A stretch of 62,881 nucleotides of DNA, taken from assembly GCA_023231475.1 (NCBI GenBank), contig JALJEE010001958.1:1-62881 (forward strand), in the 5' to 3' direction. Position 1 is the first letter of the stretch, and every line of letters begins with the position of its first letter. The stretch comes from Seison nebaliae. Its lineage: Eukaryota; Rotifera; Pararotatoria; Seisonacea; Seisonidae. The translations under genes were made by a program, and so were the position numbers. A model generated the notes under the pieces. It was not told the DNA's origin and ran no database searches. It saw only the letters and a list, made by a program, of their open reading frames with translations. Below, in pieces: positions 25,201 through 36,412 of this stretch.

Positions 25201-26498
25201 TTAAACGAACCGCACAATATGCAGGAAATGTAAATGAATATCGGTATGAAACGTATAAAATATCCGATTAACTGAATAAGGTTACTGACACCATGTAATC
25301 GTAAATAATTACTTAATCCACTCTCCTTTTCACTCACAATATAACGGGCAACTGCGACGACAGAGAACGTGTAACATGCGACGATAAGAATTGGTAAATG
25401 TTCGTTGAAGATATGAACAAAATCATCATCTACAAAGTTGGGATGTGCAAACTTTTTGATAAAGATATTCGTCATCAATTTTTCTCCCGTTTGATCTTCA
25501 ATAATTTTCTCATTTATTATACTCTGTAACGTCAGTAAACCTTCATCATAATAATATGGTGGTCCTCCTCGTGAACCTCCATGTATCCGATTAGTTGTAT
25601 CGGAGAATGGAGGGAAACGATAATCCGCTGACCATATTGTGTCGAACGTTCTCAATTGATGATGTGGACGGAAAGTGTATGATACATTATATGTACTGTT
25701 TACATAATCGGGTGGTGGGACTTGAAAGACGATTCCCAACAGATAACCAGTGGCCGCTTTCTTAAAAGAATTTAAACTAAGATCCGTATTGATAGCAGAT
25801 ATTGGAAGATGTTCATTTATTTTTTTTATCAGATGTTCTTCACTATCAGCATATTCAACGCTAAATATATGTTTTACATCAGTACTGTAATAAACTTTCT
25901 TTAATAGCTCACGATCCAATTTAGCATAACGAAGTTTCTCTACTAACAGTTTTATCTGCTCTATAATTAATTCCTTATTGAAAACTTGATCTTTTGATAA
26001 CGTCTTCGTCACTTTGTCCATAATACGAATGACACCACGTGTTTTCGGAAATACCACGAGAATCCAATTGGTCAAAAGGAGCGATGTAAAAATTGGCAAA
26101 TGTTTCATATGAGTCATTAATTGTTTCATTGCCGGTTTTCCTTTTTCGTCAAGTTGTTTCGCTATATCTGAAAATTCGGTAGTCCAATTGACATTATTTT
26201 TCAAATCGTTCATGATTCCCAATGTTTGTATATACTCCAAATAAACCATACCGGCAGCTTGAGGATTGGGCTTGATATATGGATTGAATTCCTTTACATC
26301 GATCGGTCGATAGTACATGTCTCGTCTTCTGATGAAACAATCGCTTACGAATCGAATGAACACAAAAATGAAAATAAATATAAGCGGAATACACAGCTCA
26401 ACCATTACCGAAAATGGCGAGCGAATCATCGTCTTGAAGTTCTTCACTGTGATTAATAAGCATCTTTGTAGAAAAGGATTTGCAGAACGAACCATGAA
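19240..26498 (-). CDS. Full-size ABCA-type ABC transporter
   Basis: ABCA proteins are two-half lipid transporters. This gene has the order TMD1, NBD1, regulatory domain, TMD2, NBD2, roughly 2,100 residues. Exon 1 (26498-24458) codes an N-terminal span ([17 protein letters not shown]), a large extracellular loop, TMD1 and the NBD1 Walker [10 protein letters not shown]. Exon 2 (24302-23733) has Q-loop CPQYNILF, signature LSGGQKRKL, Walker [12 protein letters not shown] and H-loop TTHYMDEAE. Exon 3 (23674 to about 22446) has the regulatory motif [16 protein letters not shown]. The rest holds TMD2, NBD2 Walker [10 protein letters not shown], Walker [25 protein letters not shown], and the terminal [11 protein letters not shown]. 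The NBD2 signature reads YSMGNKRKL instead of the usual YSGGNKRKL. The start is the ATG at 26498. Some 3' exon borders (22.4-20.2 kb) are approximate. Confidence 0.9.
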
Positions 26499-28031
26499 TA
26501 TTGAATGATTAAACCAATTCAACAAAAAAAACTAATTGAATTTAGAGATCGAATGACTAAAAAACAAGTAGAATTCAATTATATTCCTAATAAGCGATTC
26601 AATTCAATTTTCCTTAAATTTTTTTACTTTCAAATATATTTCAAAAATAATATTCGCCTCACATCAGTCAAATAAGCAAATAACAATAATAATGGATATT
26701 TGACATTCCTCCTCTCAAATTTATCATTCTAATTATTCGACTCATTATCTTTTGATTTCCATTAATAAATTCTCCCAGATTAATGTCGTATGTCCGCGGG
26801 CGTCTTCCTAAAAAACGATGTCCAAATAATTGTTCCTTTCACAATACACGAGATTATTGGTTCATAATTGATTATGGAAATGTTTCTCCATTCAAATTGT
26901 CCAATTAAATATATTATTACATTATTCATGTCATATATGTCATATACTAATTCCATTAGATTTATATGGAATGCGATTCGTTCCTAATCATCGTCATTTT
27001 TTTCTTTACCAATTTAGTGGCCTCTCATCCATCTCCCCGAAGGTCTCTTACAAGTTGTTATTAGTCTAATGGGACAGTTTGCAATTTGCAATATCGACAT
27101 TTACTCGGTCATTTTCTTATCTATACTAACTATCTTATAGCTAAAATCACGACCACATATAAAAGTGGTGAATAATAATTCTCTATCAGCATATTCTCAA
27201 TTCTAATTCTAACAAAATTTAAAATTAGTAAGTAAAAATTATAATTGTTGAGTAAATTTTAACAGTAAAATAAGTGAGAAAGTGATAAATTCTATGGAGG
27301 AAATCGGAAATAAATTTCCCAAGCAATGAAATTGTTAGGAATATGTGAATGACTAATGAATCATGTTGGGGAACGACTCTTCCCGATAATCGAAATAACA
27401 TAAATTATTTAACGACTATGGTCCATCAATGTGTTAGATTGTTTTCCTTATCATAACTAAAAATGTTAGATATCTGCCTGTTTCTGATGTGTCTCATTTA
27501 TTAATCGGATTGAATACTGTCTGTCCAATTATTTATTCTAGGAACATCTCTGACAAATCCTTCTTTCTAGAAATATGGAATTTTCCTATGCCAAAGATTG
27601 TTTAGTCAGATTGTACTTTCATATAATTTATGAATTAGTTTCAAATAATACATACTAGATTCTAATAAAATTAAAAAACTGACGATTATTATTTTGAAAG
27701 GAGGATCATTTATATGATAAGGAAATGGATATCAATTACATAATTACAACTTTCTTTCAAACTAATCAAAGAAAAATATTTTTTGAAAATCTAAAAAAAT
27801 TAATTTTCCAATTTTAGATATTATGATAAGACAGACTGATAAGACAAAAGAAGAAGTAACAATGTCAATTAACGAGCATTTGAAAACATTAGTGAAGATT
27901 AAATTTTATTACAATGTAATGTTAGAAAAGTTAAAAACAAAAAGTGTTTTAAGACTTGTGAATATCAATAATGAAAAAAAGATATTTAACATATCATCAT
28001 AATGGATGTGTAAAATGTTTTGTCCTCTTTT
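26499..28031. other. 1.5-kb spacer, no gene seen
   Basis: AT-rich sequence upstream of the ABCA start and downstream of the NUP35 stop. I see no coding-like frame, RNA gene or repeat array. The part next to 26498 should hold the ABCA promoter. Confidence 0.5.
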
Positions 28032-29576
28032 TTAATCTTCACTTATACCTATTCCCATATAAGTATAAATAGAATCGACAGCTTTACTGAATAATGTTGA
28101 TCTTTTTCCCGTTGCAGTACTTGGTGTCCGAACGATTTTATTTGCTGGTCTGTTACAAGAAATGGGAACTTTCCTTTGTGGTAACCGATGAGAATAAGCA
28201 CGTTTCACCAAATTGACTTTTGGAGCACATGATACCGAATTATCTATTAGGCCATTTTCCGATAAGATATTACCTAAATTGTACATGAAATCATAAAATT
28301 AAAAAAATTATAAACCTTTCCTCTCAAGATGTTCTCTGATTGAAGATAATTCTGTTTTTTTCACTCCAATCATCATTCCTTTGAAAACTTCTTTGCCATT
28401 CATCGATAAAGCACGATTGACTTGGTTTGCATTGGCATATTTGAGATAAATATAATTCGTTCTAGGTTCATGAACTTCAGTGTTATGATGATTAGAAAAA
28501 TTATGATTCTTATCTAAAATATTCTTTTGTAAATTGTTCGTTCTTGTGGGAATAATCGAATCGGCCACATCTCCACATGTCTGCATGTGATTCAATACAC
28601 GATTAGTTTCCGTCGTATCAAAACCGAATACCGTCACCCAAAGTTTAGTGACTTCCAAGTCTTCGTCAGAATTGAGTTTGACTGGCGTCACAGAATGTTC
28701 AGTTCGATCGATATTTTGAAGAGGATTTCGAGCGACAACTGAAGCGTATTTGGATTCGTAAGATTTCGAGCAATAAGTTCTCTCACTCCTCTTCAACATA
28801 CAAATACGATTCTCCTTATTTTCATTTTCTGATGTTTCTTCATCTTCCTTTTTAGCCTTAAATTTATTTAATGTGGAAGTTGCCACATTATCTTTGGCGA
28901 AAAAAGAAGGTTCCTCCATACTCGTACGATCAAATTGTTCCATCTGATTAGTTGAAACATCGAATGATAAAGTAGAGACATTAGTACAACTAAAAGTTTC
29001 TTTTTGATGTACGCCTTGAACGAATGAATCAAATTGATCATTATCTTTCTTTGATTCTATTTGTCGATTCTCTTCATCTTCCATATCAACCGCTTCAAAA
29101 TTTCTCATAAGATTAAGAGTATTCTTCGAATGATTTTGTAATCCACTTCGCTTTCTTAAAGAATTCATTGGCACATTACTAATTTTAGATGGATAAATAT
29201 GTGGAGCATTCTTGCCAGGAGTAATTGCATTTCTACCGAATGCATGCATCGTTTGTGTTCGTTGTACTGTACTTCTCTTCGGTCGACCAGCCATTATTTC
29301 AGCATTTTCATTTCCATTCGAATGAAAATTATTTCCCAATCCAAAATTTGTATTGTTCATACTATTATTATTGTTGTTGTTATTATTTGATGTGTGATTG
29401 GAATTGGAGATGTTTGAATTAAGAAAAAAATTTGGTAGATGTGCCCGAGTGGGAGGTGGTCGATGATTCTCATGATTAGTCGGTGTAACATCATTAAAAT
29501 ATGATGAGTCCTGATATCCGTATTCGGAATTTAAATTGTTGGAAACATCCTCGAACTGAACGATTGATTTTGGCAT
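28032..29576 (-). CDS. NUP35: Nucleoporin NUP35/Nup53
   Basis: NUP35 is a nuclear-pore protein that links inner-ring nucleoporins to the pore membrane. Two exons (29576-28316 and 28273-28032) join in phase to 500 residues. The recognisable part is the Nup53-type RRM: KLWVTVFGFDTTETNRVL, HMQTCGDV, then NYIYLKYANANQVNRALSMNG and KGMMIGVKKTEL; known Nup35 RRMs carry the same features and dimerise rather than bind RNA. The N-terminal 290 residues are disordered and Asn-rich (a run of about eight Asn) with few FG motifs. The C-terminus (TLFSKAVDSIYTYMGIGISE) forms a probable amphipathic helix, as in known homologues that bind membrane. It is longer than vertebrate NUP35 (about 330), because of the N-terminal part. 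Head-to-head with alpha-SNAP. Confidence 0.9.
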
Positions 29577-30006
29577 GATATTTATTCCCGTTCTAATAAT
29601 GGTAATGTACAGATAGCGATATAAGCTTAAGTTCGGTTATGATATTGGTTGATTTAAAAAAAGAATCCTAATAAATCATTTTCAAACGGTCGGTTAATAA
29701 ATGGAGGACTTTTAAAATTAAGGTTTAATAAACTCATTAATTTGATTATTAATCATTCTAATTGACATCCAATAAAAAATGTATCTTAAATACTTTAAAA
29801 TGTTGCTTGGAAATTATAATAAAAAATTTTGAAATTTAAGTTTAATTCTAGAAATAAATTTTAATTATTTGTAATACTTTCCATTAGTATCTCACAAATA
29901 TTACACAAATACTAATTCGTCCATAAATTATTTTTAGTTAGAGGAAAGTTTACACATCCATTTCCCATAAATTTCTATAGAATTTACACTCGTCACTCAA
30001 CGAATT
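29577..30006. promoter_or_regulatory. Divergent promoter region of NUP35 and alpha-SNAP
   Basis: 430 bases of AT-rich sequence separate the two divergent ATGs, so both promoters are here. No TATA box or named element can be assigned with confidence. Confidence 0.4.
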
Positions 30007-31301
30007 ATGACGAATAAAGCGGAGAAATTGATTGAAGAAGCTGAAAAGAAGTTGAAGCAATCTACCGGTTTGATGACTTCACTTTTCGGGTTTCTTCATT
30101 AAATTTTTATCTTCTCCTCCTAATCAATTTTTCTCCAAGTGACAAAACATCAAAAATTGAAGATGCTTCTGCTCTTTATGTACGAGCAGGAAATGCTTAC
30201 AAGATGGAAGGAGAATGGAATCGTTTATTTCTTTCATTTATCTTTCATAAATTCATTTAAAATAGATGCAGGAAATTGTTTTTTACAAGCGGCACAACTA
30301 CAAGTGAAACAAACGAACATGTATGATGCTGGTAATCAGTATGTAGAAGCTGGTAACTGTTATCGAAAGACGAATCCCATCGGTTCATATCACTTTTCTC
30401 ATCCATAATATCAATAAATTATTCATTCATTTCTCAGAGGCCACTAAAATGATAAAAGAAGCGATCGACATTTATACAGATATGGGTAAATTTTCTATAG
30501 CCGCCAAACATCATCAGACTTGTGGAGAAATGTTTGAAGAAGCGAATGATACTGATTCTGTTCATATTTTCATTTATCTTTAATATTTATCATTATCATC
30601 TTCTTCTTCTTCTTCTTCTTCTTTTTTTCAGGCGCTCACTTGTTACGAGAAAGCAGGACAATATTTCAAGGGAGAGAATCAAAACGCCCAAGCAAATAAA
30701 TGTTTCTTGAAAGTGGCGGACACGTCAGCATTTAATGGAAATTATTCAAGAGCCATTAAAATTTATGAGGATATTGCAATGGCTAGTATCGATAATCGTT
30801 TGTTACGATATGGTGCAAAAGATCATTTCTTTAAAGCTCTTATTTGTCATTTAAATACCGATGTTCTCAATTGTAAAGTTCTTTCTTTTCAATAATCTTC
30901 CCATAATAAACAATCTTCTCAATATTAGCAAGCAATGCAACGATATCAACAGATGTATTCACAGATCGTTGACACAAGAGAATGGAAATTATTAAAGGTT
31001 TCCATTGTCTCCTCTTAATATTATTCGATGATAATTTATAAATGAATAGAATTTAGTTGAAGCGGTAGAAAGTGATGACAGCGAAAAATTCAGTGTTGAA
31101 TTGAAGAGTTTTGATAAAATGTCTCGTTTAGATTCGTGGCAAACGAAACTCTTTTTATCAATAAAGAAACTGATGCCGTCGACAAATGGAGCAGAAGGTG
31201 GTGATCAATTATTTTCGTCGAACAAATCTTCTGAACAAAATTCACCAGCTCATCAACCAGCCCCACCAATGAAAGACGACAACACAATGGACTTGACTTA
31301 A
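30007..31301 (+). CDS. NAPA: Alpha-SNAP (soluble NSF attachment protein)
   Basis: Alpha-SNAP binds SNARE complexes and recruits NSF to disassemble them. Seven exons (30007-30089, 30140-30222, 30266-30382, 30438-30559, 30632-30877, 30929-30997, 31050-31301) join in phase to 323 residues. Family features in order: [18 protein letters not shown] membrane-attachment loop, [91 protein letters not shown] and [18 protein letters not shown]. These form the usual TPR-like helical hairpins. It is longer than the usual 295 residues through a Ser/Pro/Gln-rich insertion near the C-terminus, and it still ends in an acidic stretch with a penultimate Leu (KDDNTMDLT). The fourth intron has a CTT-repeat tract. 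Alpha is preferred over gamma on overall similarity by eye. Confidence 0.92.
30599..30630 (+). repeat. CTT microsatellite in an alpha-SNAP intron
   Basis: About seven TTC/CTT units run directly into the acceptor (TTTTTTTCAG) and supply its polypyrimidine tract. Likely length-variable between individuals. Confidence 0.6.
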
Positions 31302-32016
31302 AATCGAGAATTCCATCTTGTGAAAATTTGGAAAGTTTGTTGGCAGAAAACAAATATGATTTTAGCTTCTATTCTTGTCTGATATTTATTCATTGAGGAA
31401 TGTGATTTCTTACCTTAATTCGATTACTAATCTGGTCATTCTGTTTATATTTAAAGTATTTTTCGTAATTTTCGTGAAATCTTATTTTAAAGATTTAACA
31501 TTTTAACATTTTAATAATAATTTTTCCTCTTCTCGTTTCTGGTAGAGACGGAAGAAAATTTTGTGGTTTTTCTTTCAATTCAGTTGAGTTTCTTCATTTG
31601 AGAAATTGAAAAAGGACGGATGAAATTGATTGAACAAAAAATAAAAAGAATTAACGAAAGAAACAAATTGAATTAATTGTGAACATGTCAAATACTAAAA
31701 AGTGATGAAGAGAAAATTGAATTAAATTTACTTCATTTAAAATTCCCAAGAGGAGACGAAAGAGAGGAAGGGAGATGGAGAGTGCATTCTCATGTAAAAG
31801 GAAATAAACTTCGACCTCGACTGTAAAAAGAGAGAGGAATTTGAGTCTGGGGAAATGAACGGACGGATGATTTCTTATCCAAAAAGATTAGAAGAAAATG
31901 GAATTCAATAAAGTTTTCATTAACAAGTTGAATAGAGCACTCCTTAAGTGTGATGCGATGCGATGCTCATTTTGGTTTGTATAAAAAAACTGAAAAATAA
32001 TAAATAAAAGATTGGA
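31302..32016. other. Convergent 3' region of alpha-SNAP and UGDH
   Basis: 715 bases between two convergent stop codons. AT-rich, no coding-like frame; an AATAAA at about 31909 lies on the + strand but far from the alpha-SNAP stop. Presumably 3' UTRs of both genes. Confidence 0.4.
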
Positions 32017-33637
32017 TCACAAACGTTTCCCAATCGAATAAACGGTGAATCCAATCTTGGACAATTGCTCATGGTTCAGAATGATTCTCCCATCGAATAT
32101 ATATGCCGGTTTATTCATAACCGAATAGAGACGTTTATAGTCGATTTGAGTACAAAATTCTTCCCATTCCGTACAAACGACGATGGCGGATGCATTTATT
32201 GCATTCTCGTATAATTTCGACAAGTTCTTGATACATTTGATATTGAGATCAACGTTTGGATTAGAATCGCCACTTCCAGAAATTATGGAATTGGTGTCAT
32301 TCGAATTACCATCATTATGCTTCGTATTTCCATTAGAAAGGGATCGATACGTGTCCTGTCCAGTGTAAAGATTATTCATTCTTAACGTTTCTAAATCGAA
32401 ATGGATTTGAACGTTCGTCACCTTGAAATGATGAAAGAATGAAATTATTATGAAGATATAAAAGAGGAACTTGTGGATCATAAATCATCAATTCGGCTCC
32501 TTCTTCCAACAATCCGTTACAAATGTATTTGGAGGGTGTCTCTCGAGTATCACTCGTATTTTGTTTGAAAGCGAAACCTAAAATGATAAGTTTCTTTCCT
32601 TTCAAAGTATTGTTCAATTTCTCAATAATCAAATTAGTGAATCGTCTTTTCTGCCATTCATTCAACATATAAACATTATTCCAATATTCCGCTACTTCAT
32701 TCAAATTCAACGATTCAGCACAATAAACCAAAGAGAGTAAATCTTTCTGGAAACAACTCCCACCAAATCCACAACTTGCTGATAAGAATTTATTACCAAT
32801 TCTCGTATCCATACCAACGGCAGTTGAAACCTCATCTACGGCGGCACCAGTTGCTTCACAGATTGCTGATATACTGTTAATGGAAGAGATTCGTTGTGCC
32901 AATAATGCATTTGCTACTAGTTTAGCCAGTTCAGAACTGGAAGTATTCGTCAGAACGATATGGTCATCATTCACCCAATTATGGTAGACTTGCTTCAATC
33001 GATAAATGGCAGCAATTCCTCGATCAGTGTCAATCTGTCCTCCAATTAGAACTCGATCTGGACTTCGCAAATCTTGGATTGCTGTGCCCTCAGCCAAAAA
33101 TTCCGGATTAGAAAGAATCTCATGTTCCATGTGGACATTCAATGCATCGAACAACTTCTTGATACAAGTAGCCGAATTGACCGGTACGGTCGATTTCTCA
33201 ACAACAATTTTCGGCTTATCCGCATATTTCCCAATCATTCGAGCAGTCGATTCAACATATGATAAATCAGCAGCTCGTCCTCTACCTTTTCCCACGATCT
33301 TCGTCGGAGTGTTGACACTAATGAAAATTAATTCAGCTTCCTCAATTGAACTCTGAATGTTGGTTGTGAAAAACAAATTCTTATGTCGACATCGTTGAAC
33401 GATCTCTTTCAGATGCGGTTCATACATTGGCAATAAATTCGAATTCCATTGCGCTATTCTCGTATCATTAATATCGGCAACAATAACTTTGATGTGAGGA
33501 CATTTTTCGGCAATTACAGATGCTGTTGGCCCACCGACATACCCTGCACCTAGAAAGCATATCGTTTGAATTTGTTCAAAATATTGAGTAACATCTTGTT
33601 CCGATAAATTCTTCAACTTTTCTGTAATTTTTTTCAT
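32017..33637 (-). CDS. UGDH: UDP-glucose 6-dehydrogenase
   Basis: UGDH oxidises UDP-glucose to UDP-glucuronate with two NAD+, supplying precursors for glycosaminoglycans and glucuronidation in the cytosol. Two exons (33637-32471 and 32421-32017) join in phase to 523 residues. Seen: Rossmann motif [11 protein letters not shown] at about residue 28, [45 protein letters not shown] with the conserved Lys, and [15 protein letters not shown] with the catalytic Cys. The C-terminal NAD-like domain begins [20 protein letters not shown] and ends VVCTEWEEF ... PAYIFDGR ... YSIGKRL. Relative to animal enzymes there is a polar Asn/Ser/Gly-rich insertion of about 30 residues right after the exon junction, and the C-terminal tail is short. 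The N-terminus has some 19 extra residues. Confidence 0.95.
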
Positions 33638-36412
33638 TCGTTATCTTTTTCTAGAATTCTTTATTTTTTTTCTGTCCACCCTAGGAGACAAATGAATAGA
33701 TCACTAAAAATTGGAAACAATTCCGATTTGAGAGACTCTGTTGAAATGGTGATTGAAAATTAATTTTTGGTTCTAATAATAAAATGAAATTGGGAAGAGA
33801 TTGGAAGAGAAAATATTTGAATAAAGAAAGTTTCGAATGAAAACGTCAATCGGAGGTTAGAATGTTGACGTGGCACTATTTCTTTTGTTGATTTCTTTGG
33901 AATAAAAAAAAATATCTCAATCAAAGAAACTTTTCCTTTCTGTCCAATTATTTCAATTCTCTTAAACGTTTCTACTTTTCCTTCTATTTTCCTTTTTATG
34001 TAGAGTTCATGTGTGAACACCATCGATTGTCGTAAATCTACATGAGAATGAGTGAAGAATGAACCTCCAGTAAACACATCAATTAATTGATAATGGAATT
34101 AACATAGTCGATTTAATATGAAATCGATTCTTCTCCTTCACTTCCGCCCATCTATCTTCTCACATACGTTCCATGTGTTTGATTACGCGTTTCGATGTGT
34201 GAGGGAGGAAAGGTGAGATATTTCCCTACCGATTATTAAAACAAAGATGAAACTATTACTGCTTGGGATGGTATTGGAGAAGTTTTTTGTAGACATAAAT
34301 GTTTTTCCGCTAGAAGCCGAATGAAAGGAGAGGAGATAATGGGAGCAATTCTACTGATTATTTACAGAGTTATTAAGAATTCTTCTCAGATATTTACTAC
34401 AATTCTTCTCTGCGCTACAATCCTCCTTCTCGTAGAGAGACGCAAAGACAGACAATATTTATTTATTTCAAACGATTCCACTTATTGCCGGTTCTTAGAA
34501 CGAATATAGAATAGGAGGAATATAATTGGAATATTTCTTGATGAATCGTTCGAAATAATATAATAGTTGAATATTTCATTGTATTGTCAGGGTCGTTCAA
34601 CATTAAGTTGAGTTCGAGAAAGTGAACTTATTGGAAACGAGAATTATCTTTACTATATTTCACCCGTTGAACACTTAGCTTTTATCTCAACTCCATATTT
34701 TTACTTACAACCGTCTTATACGATTTTTTTCCTTCTCATACAGACATATATTCCATACTGTCAGTTCTCCATTTCGATCATACTGTTAGTAATACGTGTT
34801 TTCCTCCCGAACACATGATCAGTGTTGATAGCCAAAATGTTCCGCATACTTAACCGATGACAGATAAAATAAACTCCACTTAAATCACATTAATTACCTT
34901 TTTCTTCTATTTCTCATCGGTAACTATCATTTTATATTACATTCATCCAACAGATGTATTATGTTGAATGAGGAGTTGAAAGGAATGGAAATAATGATGA
35001 GGAAAATAAAATATTCGATTTCAATCCAGAGTAATATGAACAATAACAGTAAACTTATTACAGATGCTAAATCATCAGATGGAATGAAGTGATGAAAGTG
35101 TACAATTAATATTGGATAAATAGAGGAAGTGATTGTTGATGGAAAAACTTCCCGTGTGTACCATCAGTTGATTGGAAATGGAAGAAATATGAGATATAAC
35201 ACGATCCTATTAGGTGTCAAACAAATAATAATATTGAAATTTTGAATATTTCTCTGTGTTCGTCATGGACGGAGAGTAGATGAAGGAAAAGATGAGAAAT
35301 GGAGAATGAAATGGATAGTGTATGTGTTCGTTAGGAGAGGAATATAAATAGAATGGTGTTCATGTGAATTGCATTGTGTTCATTATGGTCAAATGCGTCT
35401 TACAGATTCCATCGTCCAAATAAAAGATGGCGTTGGTAATGACAATTATTCAAAGGTTACTATGGTGAAATGAGTAAAAATATTAATTACCAATAACCCT
35501 TATTTAGAAATGATGGTGAATGATGTTCAATCGAACCATAATTTTTCATTCATAGTTCAACTTCTTCTGCATATTTCTTTTTATTACACTATAATAATAT
35601 TTTGAGTGACAATAATAAATTTCACTCGAGGTATCTTGTTCAATTAAATGACGTATAATAGAAATATATAAAAATTATTTAAGTTTATTGTCTTAATAGT
35701 TGAGAGACTATTTACTCTCGGCTCATTCAACATATTTTCATTTCACTACTCAAATATCGTTTATATTCAATTCAGAACTATAAATTATAACTGCTTCAAT
35801 CTTCCATTTCATTGAGAGAAATGGAAACTACCATTCTTTTTATCAAACTTTCTCCTGCATAATTTATTCGATCAGTTAATTCTGAAATTCCATAAATTTC
35901 CATTCAATTACCATAATATAATTGTGAAATTTAATGATAAACCGATTCCAAAATATAAAATTCACATTCTTCCATTTAAAATTAGGGAGACAGATAAATA
36001 AGTATTTTTCAGTTTGGCTGTGGACGTCAAGAACAAATGTTGCTATATAATAAGGAATTATAAAAGAAATAGTAGAATTATATAGGAAATTATAGCATAA
36101 TTGGATTAAATATCTTTTCCACTGCCTATTCAATACATAATTTTGTATGTTATCTTGATAGATTGTAATTATATTTATATTATAGCGTGTATGAAATTGT
36201 GTCATGAAATATCCATCATATCAAACACATATTTGACTAATGAGCAATTGAAGAGAAGATGACGAGCTAAAAAACTAAAAATCTTTATCATTCTCTTACA
36301 AACATTCACTTCATCGAACGATATTTTTCCAGCGTTACTATGTTAACCGGTTGTTAATCAACTATTTTCTTTATTTCTTACTTCAAAACTTGTAATCTAT
36401 CGCTAGCCGATC
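33638..36412. other. 2.8-kb spacer, no gene seen
   Basis: Between the divergent UGDH and DRC7 genes. Frames of 105 codons (33760-34077, -) and 62 codons (34321-34509, +) exist but have no recognisable features and no splice partners. AT-rich, no RNA gene or repeat array seen. Must contain both promoters. Confidence 0.45.

Noticed and set aside
33760-34077. 105-codon frame on the minus strand
   Set aside because: Composition fits translated AT-rich spacer, with no domain, no splice partner and no signal peptide.
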